Under the pieces are notes generated by a model. That model did no database searches and had not been told where the DNA came from. It saw only the letters and a program-made list of their open reading frames with translations. From Phaeosaccion multiseriatum (taxonomy: Eukaryota; Ochrophyta, other classes): 64,000 nucleotides of DNA. A program made the position numbers and the translations under genes. The stretch covers positions 1,736,001 through 1,800,000 of the forward strand of contig OZ218954.1 in NCBI GenBank assembly GCA_965112735.1, in the 5' to 3' direction. Shown in pieces: positions 1-16,149 of the stretch; within the stretch, counting starts at the first letter, position 1; each line of letters begins with the position of its first letter.

Positions 1-5507
<5,507 letters not shown>

Positions 5508-6339
5508 GCTGACTACTTGGCTTGGCGAGAGGTGGCTGTGGCCTCTTCCCTTGGTTGCCTGCTTGGCCACTCTCTAACACTTTCGCGCCTGAGGCAAGAA
5601 AGATGTGCCGACTCCGGAGTCGCTCTCTATACCCTAGCTCCTCCTTCTAGCGTATGCGGGGGCGGAAGGGAGCAGCATGGCGAGATCATCCCAAAAATGG
5701 AAAGCCCCCCCCCCACACACCAGGAAACCGTAAAAAAATCGGTCTCCTCGACTTTCATTCTTTTTCTCCCCCCCTGCTTTCTTATTGCTTTCTTTCAACA
5801 AACACATAAATGCGCCTCAGGAGTGAGCCGACAGCACGCCCCTTCTATTATTGTGCGTATCTCGCTCTCTCTTCTTCTTTTTCTCTCTCGCGCTATCTCT
5901 CCCTCTATATCGGTGACTTCTTGTGATAAATCTCTCTCGTCTTTCCCCCTTCCCCCCTTTTTTCTTACCTTCACTCGCTTTTCTCCCTCTCTCGCTCTCC
6001 CTCCTCCCTCCCTCCCTTCCTTCCTTCCTTCTTTCCTTCCTCTCTTCTCTGACCATCAAGACTGTCGAGAACACAGGACTTGCGAACGCGGGGCTGTTGA
6101 CCAGCAGCAGCTCAAGTGAAGGCGTACTCGTTGCGGCTTCAGCGCCACTGTCCACAGCTTTCGACGTCGTTGCAATGGACGAGACACTCAAGTAGCAGCA
6201 GCAGCCACAGCAGGGGGGGGAGAAAGAGGAGATAGCGGACCCCACAGAGTACCCTGGGCTTGCGGTCGCGGAAGTAGCCTCGTCCGAAGGATTGGCGGCG
6301 ACACCAGAGCTCTGCAATCAGCAGGTGCGAGTCATCGCT
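5508..6339. promoter_or_regulatory. Divergent intergenic region, kinesin-2 / repeat-rich gene
   Basis: About 0.8 kb between the kinesin start (5507, minus) and the proposed start of the plus-strand gene (6340). It holds pyrimidine-rich stretches (about 5860-6050) and the first copy of a roughly 240-bp tandem repeat (from about 6082). No clear TATA box was seen. Confidence 0.4.
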
Positions 6340-6580
6340 ATGCGCAGCACAAGTGAAGACGTACGTATTGGAGCTTCAGCGCCTGTATCAACTACTTTCG
6401 ACAACGTTGCCATGGACGAGACACTCGAGCAGCAGCCGCCGCAGCAGGCGGGGGAGAAAGAGGAGGCAGCGAAGTGCGCCTTCGAACCCTCTGGCCCTGC
6501 AGTCGCTGGAGTAGCCTCGTCCGAAGGATTGGCCGCAACGCCACAAGTCTCCAATCAGCAGGTGCGCGTCATCGCCGCGC
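6082..6580 (+). repeat. About 240-bp tandem duplication carrying coding sequence and a splice donor
   Basis: Copy 1 (about 6082-6321), copy 2 (6322-6561) and the start of a third copy (6562 on). Shared translated blocks are SAP(L/V)STxFDxVAMDETL, VASSEGLAATP and NQQ|VRVIA. Copy 1 has an in-frame TAG at 6193-6195 and copy 2 is open. Each copy ends in AATCAGCAG followed by GTGCG, a usable 5' splice site. Confidence 0.8.
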
Positions 6581-7261
6581 TTCTGTGTACGACTTGCATT
6601 GAGAGCCCCGCTAAGTTCCTCGCAGCTTATCTTCCCTCTCTCTCTTTCTCTCTCTCCCTCTCTATCTCCCTCTCTCTCTGTCCGCTTGTCATGGCAGCTC
6701 CTAACCTGCCCAACGATGCCCAGTCAGCTCTTCAGAGACGTCGAGGACCAGGATGGTAGTGTGGCACCACAAGGCGATGGTGCGAGCGATGTCTTTCGTG
6801 ATGGGGAGCTGCTACATTCCAGGCTTGGCCAGAAAGAGGTGACCCGCATCAGCAAAGCAATGCAAGATGCGAGCCATAGCAGCTTGGGACGGGGGGGAGA
6901 GGGAGCAGCAGCAGCAGGAGCTGCTGCAGGAGCAGGAGGAGGAGGAGGAGGAGGAGGAGGAGGAGGAGGAGGAGGAGGAGGAGGAGGAGGAGGAGGAAGA
7001 GGAGGCAGCGATCAGCAGCCGCTACATTCTGCGCTTAACCAGGGAGAGGAGAGCCGAGTTGGCAAAGCGATACAAGGAGATGCGAGCCATAGCAGCTCGA
7101 GAGACGGAGGCGGAGGAGGAGCAGATGGAGGAGGAGGAGGAGGAGGAGGAGGAGGAGGAGGAGGAGGAAGGGAAGGAGGAAGCGGAGGAGGAGGGGGAGG
7201 AGGAGGAGGAGAAGGAGGAGAGGAGAGAGGAGGAGGAGGAGAAGGACGAGAGGAGGGAAGA

Positions 7262-7292
<31 letters not shown>

Positions 7293-8131
7293 GAGGAAGA
7301 AGACGATGCGGTGATCAGCAGCTGCTACACTCCGTGCTTGGCCTGGAAAAGGAGGACCGAATTGGCGAAGCGATGCAAGAAGATGCGAACCATAGCAGCT
7401 TGGGAGTGGGGGCAGAAAGAGGAGCAGGAGGAGAAGCAGCAGCAGCAGGAGGAGGAGGAGAGGGAGGAGGAGAAGGAGAAGCAGCAGCAGGAGGAGGAGG
7501 AGGAGGAAGAGGAGGAGGAGCAGCAGGAGGAGAAGGAGGAGGAGGAGGAGGAGGAGGAGGAGGGGGAGGAGGAGGAGGAGGAGGAGGAGGAGGAGGAGCA
7601 GGAGGCAGCCGTAAGAGAGGCCGTGTCGACGAGGGGGACACCGCCGGCAGCAGCGAAGGGCCGCCCTCGGCTCCGAAAGCCCCTCGGGGGCACATGAATC
7701 GAGGCGACGGGGAGGAGGAAGGCAAGGGGATGGACGACGAGAATGAGGAGCAGGAGCAGAGGGGGGAGGCGGCCAGCTCTCTCCCAAGGTGCATGCTACG
7801 GGAGTGCTCGAAGCATGTGAGCTACAAGGACGATGGACTGTGTGCAGAGCACTTCAAGTCCGTTACGGACAAGATTTCTGTCGTGCCCAGACACCCCGTG
7901 ACGGAGGAGCGTCTGAAACAGATTCATGAGGAAGAGCGGGTGAGGAAGGAGAAAGCTCGGGTAGAGCAGGAGGCAATGGAAAAGAGAAAGGAGGAAGAGA
8001 GGAAGGCGCGTCTGGCGGAGGAGGAGGAGTTTGCGCGACGGGAAGCGTTGGAGCGGCAGGAACAGCAGGAGGAAGAGCAGCGGCAGCTCTATTATATAAT
8101 GACTCAAGAGCGGCGGCTGTGGGAGCAACAT

Positions 8132-8162
<31 letters not shown>

Positions 8163-8371
8163 TAGCGCACCATTGGAACGAGGACGGGGAGTACTGGCAG
8201 CCGCAACAGCAGCACCCGGAACAACAGCAGCACCCCGTTGAGCAGACGCATGCAAGTGGCATGCCCTACCAAGGAGAGCACCACCACCACGAGCAGCAGC
8301 ACCAGCACCAGCCGCACCAGCACCAGCACCAGCACCAGCCATACCAGCACCAGCACCAGCACCAGCACCAG

Positions 8372-8406
<35 letters not shown>

Positions 8407-9331
8407 GCAACATCACCATCAGCAGTACGCGCCACACTCTACCACACCTCTTCCGTCCTCCCCGGCCCCCTACCACGGCGGCGCCGCGCCCTCTCTCCCC
8501 TTGTCGCCCTCATGCTTCGACAAGCACCACCGCTTGCCCCTGAGAGGGGCAGCAGTGGCAGTAGCAGCAGTAGGAGACGAAGGAGTGGCGATAGAGGCAG
8601 ATGAAGCTCCGCAGTCTATTCCCCTGCGATCTCTCTCCGCCCTGCTTCCTTCCACCTACTTTCCAGAGATGATTCGAGCGGGGTACGGCGGTACTGGCAG
8701 GCAAGTGGAGTGTTGCACCCCACCCCCTCAAGACGTTGCTGTTGGAAATGATGTTTCCGAAGAGCAGGAGCAGGAGCGCCAGCAGCAGCGTCTACAAGCA
8801 TACGGGCAGCAAACAAGCGGGGTGCTGGGGTCCGAGTGCGACGTGGAACTGATTGCAGCAGCTCCAGGAGTCCAAAGTGTAACCGTCGCTGCCGAAGTGC
8901 GGGAAGAGTTGCCCACTCGTGTGGAGCAGCCGTTGCATCATGGCGACGACACGCTTCCTGTGATGCGGCAAACAACTTTAGCTTCGGATTCATCACTTGA
9001 CCACCACCAACAACAGCATACGGTCAGGGAGAACAGCAAGGACGAGGCGCAGCCGCAGCAGCAGCAGCAGCAGTCAGACGATGTTATGCAGCGTGAGATG
9101 GAACAAGAGGAGCTGCAGCAGCAGCTGGAGATGCGACAAGGGTTCGAGTTGGCAGCAGCTCCAGTTGAGAGAACTGACGAGGAGGAGGAGGAGGAGGAGG
9201 ATGCGTATGGGAACCCTTTGCCGGGCACAGCAGAAAAGGTCCCTCGGCAGGCCCTTCAGACGCTGCTGGACATCAATGGCTCCAGCAAAGTGCAATGCAC
9301 GCCGCGGGGGGGGGGCGACCAAAGCACTTAG
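6340..9331 (+). CDS. Low-complexity protein of unknown function with a Cys-His knuckle and Gln/His tail
   Basis: Model: exons 6340-6561 and 6698-9331 (951 residues). CAG|GTGCGCG joins in phase with the pyrimidine-rich acceptor at 6697. Start chosen at ATG 6340. Order of regions: an N-terminal part encoded by the tandem repeat; three related blocks (LLHSxLG..E..RIxxAMQ.DASHSS) starting near 6807, 7013 and 7317, each followed by a GGA-encoded Gly tract; a basic stretch SRKRGRV (possible nuclear signal); one knuckle of form Cys-x4-Cys-x8-GLC-x2-His (about 7791-7850); a charged helix rich in Glu/Arg/Lys; and Gln/His repeats. Over 6867-7697 the +1 frame is also open and gives Glu-rich protein. The chosen frame is preferred because it continues to the ordinary C terminus. 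Function unknown; a nuclear role is a guess from the knuckle and basic stretch. Confidence 0.6.
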
Positions 9332-9659
9332 CGGGGGAGTGGAGGGAGGGGGGGGGGTGTACATATCTTGGGGACTTGGGTATAGGAGACATGGGAGAGC
9401 GAAGGGAGCGTACCATAGGGGGAAGGGGCGCAGAGATGCCGCCCTTTCTTGGCGCATTTTTGTTTTGGGGCAACAACACAAGAGAGGCAATTATAATTAT
9501 ACTGAATCCCCTCTTGTATTACTACACGGGTTGGATGGATTTTGGAAAGAAGAATAGAAGGGAGGAGTGGCAAAGCCACTGCATTCTGTTTCATTTCAAT
9601 TTTAAAAATAAAATTCATGCGGAAGGAGGTACTACAGCTGAGCACCGCGCATACTCAGG
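9332..9659. other. Convergent intergenic spacer
   Basis: Spacer between the stop of the plus-strand repeat-rich gene and the stop of the minus-strand zinc-knuckle gene. It holds an A/T-rich stretch with AAATAAAA near 9602-9612 that could serve as a polyadenylation signal. Confidence 0.4.
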
Positions 9660-9856
9660 TCATATCGCCTCCTCAAGAGCTGCCTTGGCCCGCTTCTCGC
9701 TCCTCTCTCCTCCGTCAACGACAAGCTCGCCGGGCGCCCTCCTCTTGAGGAAAGGAACACCCGTCTCCGTCGATGTTACTTGCGCTGCTGCTTGCGCTAC
9801 TGTGCTTCTGCTGCTGCTGCTGTTGTTGTTGTTGCTGTTGTTGTTGCTGTTGTTGC

Positions 9857-9929
<73 letters not shown>

Positions 9930-10628
9930 GCTGTTGTTGTTGTTATTCCCAACGCTGCTGTCGCTGCTTTGCTTCTTGCTGCGTCTCTCGCCCTTCGACG
10001 TGGTTGGCCCTCGCAGCTGCTGCTGCTGATCTGTGCTGCGGCTAGATTGTCTTGCACTCTTGCCGTGCTTCGTGCACATGCCCGCCAGACCACTCCGAGC
10101 AAACTTTCCGCACCCCTCTACACTACACTTCTTGAGCTGGGCGCCATGGCTCAAGCACAGCCCCGTCCTCACCACCTGCTTCTTGCAGCCCTCCTTCACG
10201 CACGTCTTCACCACGGCTCCATGCCGGATGCACAGCCCGCCCTGCACGATCTGCTTGGCGCAGCCTTCCGTCTTGCATGTCTTGAGTTGGGCGCCGTGGG
10301 TCACGCAGACGCCTCCCCTCTGCGCGTATCTCTCACAGCCCTCCGTGGTACACTTCTTCTTCATCGCCCCATGCGAGACACACACTCCTGCCTGCACCCT
10401 GTGCTTGTCACAGCCCTCTATAGTGCATCGCTTGCGTGCCATCTTTGCCCCATGACTCACGCACCAAGCCCCGTCAAGCTGGGGGCGCTCACATCCTTCT
10501 GCTGAACAAGTCTTCTCCACCTCCTCCTCCTGCCGCGGCTCCTCTGATCGCTGCTGCTGCCCCTCTGGCTGCTGTTCCTGTTGTTGTTGTTGTTGTTGTT
10601 GTGGTTGTGGTTGTGGTTGTGGTTGTGG

Positions 10629-10689
<61 letters not shown>

Positions 10690-10749
10690 GCTTCTTCTTC
10701 TTGTTGTTGTTGTTGTTGTGCTTCTGCTTCTTCTTCTTCTTGTTGTTGT

Positions 10750-10780
<31 letters not shown>

Positions 10781-10832
10781 CCTGCTGCTCCTGCTCCGAG
10801 AGATGGGCAAGCACCTCGTTAGGCCTCGCCAT
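9660..10832 (-). CDS. Six-fold Cys-His zinc-knuckle protein (WRKY19-like type) with polyQ and polyN
   Basis: Single exon, 390 residues, start ATG at 10832. After a Gln-rich N terminus (CAA/CAG codons) come six tandem knuckles of form Cys-x4-Cys-x(8-10)-Cys-x2-His, for example CTIEGCDKHRVQAGVCVSH and CKTEGCAKQIVQGGLCIRH. A polyAsn tract (AAC codons, about 9830-9945) and a basic C terminus (LKRRAPGE, EKRAKAA) follow. Arrays of this knuckle are abundant in stramenopile nuclear proteins of largely unknown function. DNA or RNA binding is inferred, not shown. The convergent upstream gene contains a single knuckle of the same form. Confidence 0.75.
9795..9945. repeat. (TTG)n / (CAA)n repeat coding for polyAsn
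   Basis: Imperfect TTG run on the plus strand. In the frame of the zinc-knuckle gene it reads AAC, giving Asn with scattered Ser. Confidence 0.9.
10574..10790. repeat. (TTG/CTG)n repeat coding for polyGln
   Basis: In the frame of the zinc-knuckle gene it reads CAA/CAG, giving a Gln tract with QP dipeptides near 10600-10630 and Glu-Ala interruptions. Confidence 0.9.
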
Positions 10833-11075
10833 TTCTCCCTCCCCTATATGGTCAACAACTAAAGCAAGCAGCAAGAGCGACCCACTCTTGAAGAGAGAGT
10901 TAGTCGGGAAGGGTATGAATGGATGATGTGGGGATGGGGAGAGATTAGAAGGTGTCCGGGAGGGGAGATTGGGGGGAGAGAGGAGAGAGGAAAGAGAGGG
11001 GGGGGGGGTGGGAGGGGGGAAGGAAGTTTCCGTTTCAGTTCATTGACACGTTCATTTTTCATTTTTCATTTTCCT
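10833..11075. other. Intergenic, upstream of the zinc-knuckle gene
   Basis: No supported gene. G-rich on the plus strand near 10960-11025, then repeats of TTTTTCA (about 11051-11072) just left of the MITE-like element. Presumed promoter of the minus-strand gene starting at 10832. Confidence 0.3.
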
Positions 11076-11079
11076 TCTC

Positions 11080-11558
11080 ATCGCCCCCGTGCACGACTAC
11101 CGGCCTAGGCTCTAGGCCGCTAGGCCGCTCGGCCTTAAGGCCTAGGCCGGCGGCCTCCGGCCGCTCTAGGCCGCTCACTTTTCAGCCCTAGGCGGCCTAT
11201 AGCCCGCCTCTAGGCAGCCTCCCAGTGACCGTGGGCGCGTGCGTGGTGCCGCCCAGCCAGTGGGTAGCAGCACACCTGTAGGCCTGCACTCCTCGTAGGG
11301 CCAGCGAGGCGGAAAGAGACAACACGAACCAAGTCTAGCTACTCCTCACTTATCCCATGCAATACATTTGCTTAAAACTGACGACACTTGGGCGGGTTCC
11401 AGGCCAGCCCAAGGGCATATGAGCATATTCCCGCCCTGGACCTGCGCCTAGTTGGCGTCTGCCCTAGGCCGCGGGCCTCCGGCCTCCGCCTAGGCGGCGG
11501 CCTAGGCGGGGCAATTTTCCAAAATAGGCCCAGGCCGCTAGGCGTGCACGGGGGCGAT
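11080..11558. mobile_element. MITE-like element with terminal inverted repeats
   Basis: 479 bp with 30-bp terminal inverted repeats (11080-11109 and 11529-11558), 27 of 30 positions matching and the outermost 16 (ATCGCCCCCGTGCACG) identical. It is flanked by TCTC on both sides (11076-11079 and 11559-11562), a plausible 4-bp target-site duplication. No protein is encoded. The interior has several CCTAGG palindromes near both ends. Its right flank overlaps the stop codon of the rsmJ-like gene. A non-autonomous DNA transposon is the best reading; the family is unknown. Confidence 0.72.
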
Positions 11559-11560
11559 TC

Positions 11561-13619
11561 TCAGCCCCTTCCCCAATCATATATTCCCCCCCCTCTTGGT
11601 ACGGGGTACACGTCAAAGCGAAGGGACTTTCCCTTGAGTGAGTGAGACGGAGGGGGGTGTGGCACGATGGGCGGCCCCTTGATGGGGCGCTTCACCACCA
11701 CCTTCACCGTAGCCACCGACATGGCCTTCTCAAACAGGCGGACCTCTTCCTTGGACGAGCCATCAGAAGCGGCGCTGCTGTTCTTGCTCTTGCTCTTCTT
11801 GCGGCGGCGGCTGCTGCTGCTGCTACTGCTGCTGCTACTGCTCTCATCACTACTCTCCATCTCAGCGCCTACCCCGCCAATAGGGCGACTATTCTCTCCG
11901 CGGCCGCTGGTGATGGTGGCTGCGATGCGCTGCAGCAACTGCATATCCTTCTTGACCAACGCAGACGACTTCTTCTTGGTCGCGAACATCGGATCCAGAT
12001 AGGCCACATGGGGCCTCTCCTGCGGGCCAACCACAGCAGCAAAGACATGGCCCCCACCACTACTGGCACTACTACTACTTTTGCTGCTATTGGCACTGCT
12101 ACTACTCCTGCTCCTGCTGCCGCCTTCATCCTCCCCCAGCTCTGCCTCATCACCAGCTTCATCCATCTCCATCGCCCCGTCATAGTCGTATCCTTCCTCA
12201 TGCGGTGCCAAACACGTGGAGTCGCCCAGGCCGACACTCATTCTCCGCGCGGCCTCCTTGGCTCCCACATTGTCTCCCTCTACCGCCCTTCGGAGGGCGT
12301 CACGCACCAACTGCACGACAATGGGAGACCTCTCCGTCATGGCTACTCGGAAACCGGCCGTGGCGAGGACGAAGGCGTCTCTACCGAGGCCTCCGCACAT
12401 GTCCCAAACCAAGCAATCTGTATGTAACGGGGGAGGGGGGGAGGCAGAGACAAGACAGGGTGGGGCTTCCCCTTCAGCTCTAACATCGCTTTCGAGATTG
12501 TGAATACATACTCGCGCCAAGCCGTGTGCCAAACACCAGCAAGCAGCACTAGCACCGCCTGGAACAAGACAAAATATGGTTCTTACGGGCCTGTCCCACC
12601 CATGCGTGCCCCTCTGTTGCCCTTTCGCTCCGCACCTGAGGGTAAGGCGCCTACCGCGGCACTCTTGGAGGGAGTCACGGCTTGCACAATCATTTCCTTT
12701 TGGCGCTGTGCACGGAGTATACCAACACGACAAGGGGGAGAGAGGAAGAGCGAAGGAGGAGGCAGAGCAGAGGGAGGGTTGGACTTCAAGGTACATGCAA
12801 GCACGCACGCATGAGCCCCCGCAGACACATAAGCAGGCTGTGGAGTGATGGTGCAGTAAGCGGGTTTCGGAAGAGGGGGCAGGGGTAGAGGTACGAGGGA
12901 TTGTCACCAAAACGGGTACACACCTGAACTGCCCGGAACGCATGCTTCCCGCCCAGAAAGTCTACCTTCAACGGAGCCAAGGGGGATCCCATACTAGTAC
13001 CGCTCGCGCTTTCTTGTTGCTCCACCACCAGCGCCCCGTCTGCGTCAAAGTACAAGACGAAGTCCAGGTCAAGCGCCGCCGGGCCGGAGGACGCGATGAC
13101 AGCTGAAGACACGCACGGCACCCCCAGAGCACAGGCGAGCGCTGCCTCACTTCCTTCCACTGCTGATCTCCCTTCCCGGCTTCCTTTGCCCTCGTACTGA
13201 GTCTCATCGTACAGTATTGCGACCTTCGCGACTTTTGGGCGCCACACTTGAGGTGATCTACTGCTGCTTTTTCGCTCCTGTGTCTCCGCAGCAGCGTTGT
13301 CTCCAATCTCCTCAGCACTCAGACGAGTTGATGCGGTAGTGCAAGTCGAAAAAGCTCGCCTGTAGTAGGACCGGCCCCATGCCGGGCCCAATGGTGCCCC
13401 TCCTGCTGAAGAGGGCCGTCCTCGCTTTCTGCTGCTGCTCCTGCCATGACTGGCGTTTGCGTATACGCTCGCCCCCTGCTGCCAGGCAACTACCACGGAG
13501 CTTTTCCTACAAATTCGGAGGGTCTGCAGCATTAGCAGCAGCGGCAAACGCATCCCCTCTGAGGGGGGGAGGATCCATCCCCGAGCAACCGACATTTGTG
13601 AGGCCCAACCACCGTCCAT
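11561..13619 (-). CDS. rsmJ: RsmJ-like 16S rRNA (guanine-N2) methyltransferase, probably organellar
   Basis: Exons 13619-12924, 12705-12636, 12417-11561 (540 residues). All junctions keep phase (…CAG|GTGTGT, …TCAG|GTGCGG, ACAG|ATTGC). RsmJ hallmarks: a VDFLGGKHAFR block, a SAM-binding loop DMCGGLGRDAFVLA, TERSPIV, AYLDPMFATKKKSSALVKK, VVVKRP and a C-terminal LRFDVYPV. The family methylates G1516 of bacterial 16S rRNA, so here the target is likely organellar small-subunit rRNA. The Arg/Ser-rich N terminus before the domain could be a transit peptide. A long Ser/acidic insert between DSTCLAPHEEGYD and the HVFAAVVG strand, and a second Ser-rich insert, make it about twice the bacterial length. 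Start uncertain: ATG 13619 or 13595; the frame is open further up. Confidence 0.83.
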
Positions 13620-13862
13620 TTTTTCATTTTTCTCACACGCTGCCCGCTTCCCCCCCCAAAGCAATGCTATACACACTGGCAAAGCAACGGAACTCTAAAA
13701 CTATCTAATTATTTAATTTATAAAGTAACAAGCCTGACAAATCTATGGCGACTGTAAGTAGCTGGGGGAGCTCGACACAAGACGACAAGGCAGGCAATGC
13801 TCCCTCTCTCTGCTCCCCCCTCCCTGCCCCACACGTCCGCCGCTACAAACCCTCTTCCCTCT

Positions 13863-13894
<32 letters not shown>

Positions 13895-13955
13895 TGCTCT
13901 CTCTCTTTCCTTCCCTATGCGCCACTGAGAGTCGCGTGAAGAGCGGATAGCGCTT

Positions 13956-16018
13956 TCAACAGAAGGTTTTCGTCGCCAGCGTGGCCATCCTCTCCCGGAA
14001 GGAGCGGCGCTGCTCTCGCAAGTGGGTACGGAAGGCCCCGTCACGGTCGAATACCTGTACGGGAAGGGAAGGGAAGAGCAGCGGGGCAGATGGTTGGTAA
14101 ACGGCAAGGTCGAGGGCGGCAGAACAGAAAAGAGGAGAGAGAGAGAGAGAGAGAGGGAAAGAATGGCGAAGCGCAGTCAGGCGATGCCCGGCCTATCCAT
14201 GTGTCAGGGGATAAAGGGCCGGTGGGCTGCCCCCCCCCCCCCCCCTTCCCCCGCCGGCCACCCCCCGGGCCAACCGTCCCCCCTCCACACGCACACGTAT
14301 GCACACGCACGCACACACACACGCACCTTGATGAAGCCCTGCTGCATCTCAGACAGCTGGTTCTCCTTAAAGAAGTCGATGCCCCTCTCCACTTTGGAGG
14401 TGAGCTTGTCGGTGAGCTTGTCCTTGAGCATGGCCGTGCGGATGCGCCCCTCCGTGACCTTGCTCACGTTGAGCTCCTTGGCGCTGTAGCCTCGTTCCAA
14501 ATTGCGGCGGACGAAGTTGTCGTAGTCTTGGATGATCACTGCACAGCATAGCATCAGTCAGCCAGATATGGCATCAGCCAGTCAGCCAGTCGGCCCATCA
14601 ATCAATTAATCAATGTGTGATGAGCGCAAGGAGGGGGGGAGGGAAAGTGAGCGGGAGAAGTGAGCCGTCCAATATCCATCAATCCACCTTCGCCAGTTTC
14701 CACCTCCTTCTCCTCCTCCTCCTCCTCCTCCTCCTCCTCCTCCTCCTCCTCCTCCTCCTCCTGCTGCTGCTGCTGCTGCTGCTCGTCGTCCCCCACTCAC
14801 TTGCGATAATGTCGCTGGTGGAGATGCCCTCCGTCCTCTCTGTCTCAGCGAAGCGCCCCTTGCGCTTGAGATGCAGATACACGTCCCCATCCTCGGCGTT
14901 TCCACTCGAGTCCCCATAGGGCAGCGCATCGTGACACACAAAGTCAATCTGATGCCGCTCCATAAACTCATCCGTCACCACCCACGGGGCATCTTCCACG
15001 ACAGCGTCCACCCACTTGCAGTGCTTTAGGGACTCGTAGCGCTGGTCCTCACGCATCACCGTCTGGCCCTTGTACCTGCCGGTGTCGTGTGGTACGGTGT
15101 GGTGTGGTGTAGTGTGTGTACGAGAGTGTATATGTAAGGACCAGGGAGCAGGGGCATCGTATGACAGTCATGTACAGTGTTGGACAAAGAATCAGGAGCA
15201 GCAATTGTGAGTAGGTGTGCAAACAATAATTTCAGTCCACGAGAGCAACCACAGCCCCGTCCCACTCGCCCTGCCCCTCTTGCTCATGCTCCTGGTCTGT
15301 GACAAGCCCGTACTGATGACTAAGCGCTTGCTCTCCAGCACCCTCTCTTTCTCCCAAATCACCTGTGCGTCATTTCATCGCTGCAGCAGCCCACGAGCAG
15401 GTAGCTATTTGGAAAGGTCTTCTTGGCCTGCTCTAGCGCCTTGGCGTGCCCGTAGTGGAACAGGTCAAAGATTCCATCTGCATACAGCCGCATTGGTCGG
15501 CCCGTCTTGGTACCGGGGGCGCCTTCCTCCATCCGAGAGATGTCTGGCTTGTAGCTGGAAGGCTGGTACTTGCAGAGCGTCTCTACTCTGTCCGTGCCTT
15601 CTTGGTGCTCCGGCACGTCGAGTACTTCATTGGGCAGGAGCTCCTCGGCCGGGTCAAAGTTATCGCCGCTGCTCCCACTATCACCCACGTCTTCCCCCCT
15701 CCCCTCCCCTGCCTTTGGTGATGCTGCTCCTGCACCCCGACCCTCTCCCTTACCGCCGGACGTGTTGGCCCTTTTTGCCGGAGGGGGGTGGTCTCCATTC
15801 TGCTGCTCCTCTAGCTCCGGCTCTGTCCCTTCCGCTGCTTTCGCTGCGGCCCTAGCCGCTGCCGCTGTCCCATTGGCCTTCGCTCCCCCTACTCTTGACT
15901 CCTGGGGCGATCCTGCTGCTGGTGCCTCTGTTCCTGATGCCCTTCCTCCTCCATTTGCGGTCTCCTTCTTTCCCTGCGGCTCCCTCCCCCGCTTTCCGCT
16001 GCCGCCATTGTTTGGCAT
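13956..16018 (-). CDS. PCYT1: Choline-phosphate cytidylyltransferase (CTP:phosphocholine)
   Basis: Makes CDP-choline from CTP and phosphocholine, the regulated step of the Kennedy pathway to phosphatidylcholine. Exons 16018-15363, 15075-14801, 14538-14327, 14054-13956 (413 residues); every junction keeps phase. Start ATG at 16018. A 140-residue disordered Ala/Gly/Pro-rich N terminus precedes the catalytic domain. That domain has [16 protein letters not shown] (nucleotidyltransferase HxGH at about 188-191), a [18 protein letters not shown] block and the [11 protein letters not shown] signature. After it comes the family's RRNLERGY…KELNV segment and a charged amphipathic region that in animal enzymes binds membranes. 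It ends near …KTFC. The start lies 131 bp from a divergent proteasome gene. Confidence 0.93.
14704..14783. repeat. (TCC)n(TGC)n repeat in the cytidylyltransferase intron 2
   Basis: CTC/TCC run followed by TGC run on the plus strand, lying just inside the donor of exon 2 (GTGAGTGGGG at 14800). On the coding strand it reads purine-rich, the opposite of most introns here. Confidence 0.9.
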
Positions 16019-16149
16019 GGCCCTCCTCGGTTGGCACGATGAGCCAAGCCCCCTACAGATTTGGGATCACACGCCCACGAACGCGGACCTTCGGATGGCA
16101 GTCAACGGGACGATGCCTTTATTCTTTATTCAAAGAGGAGAAGACGATA
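16019..16149. promoter_or_regulatory. 131-bp bidirectional promoter, cytidylyltransferase / proteasome alpha2-like
   Basis: Only 131 bp separate two divergent start codons (16018 minus, 16150 plus). It contains a TTTATTCTTTATTC stretch (about 16107-16122). Both promoters must lie here or inside the 5' untranslated parts. Confidence 0.5.

Noticed and set aside
6867-7697. Separate Glu-rich gene on the plus strand
   Set aside because: Most of it is the +1 shadow of the GGA repeats; it lacks a normal C terminus, while the other frame continues into charged, Gln- and His-rich protein.
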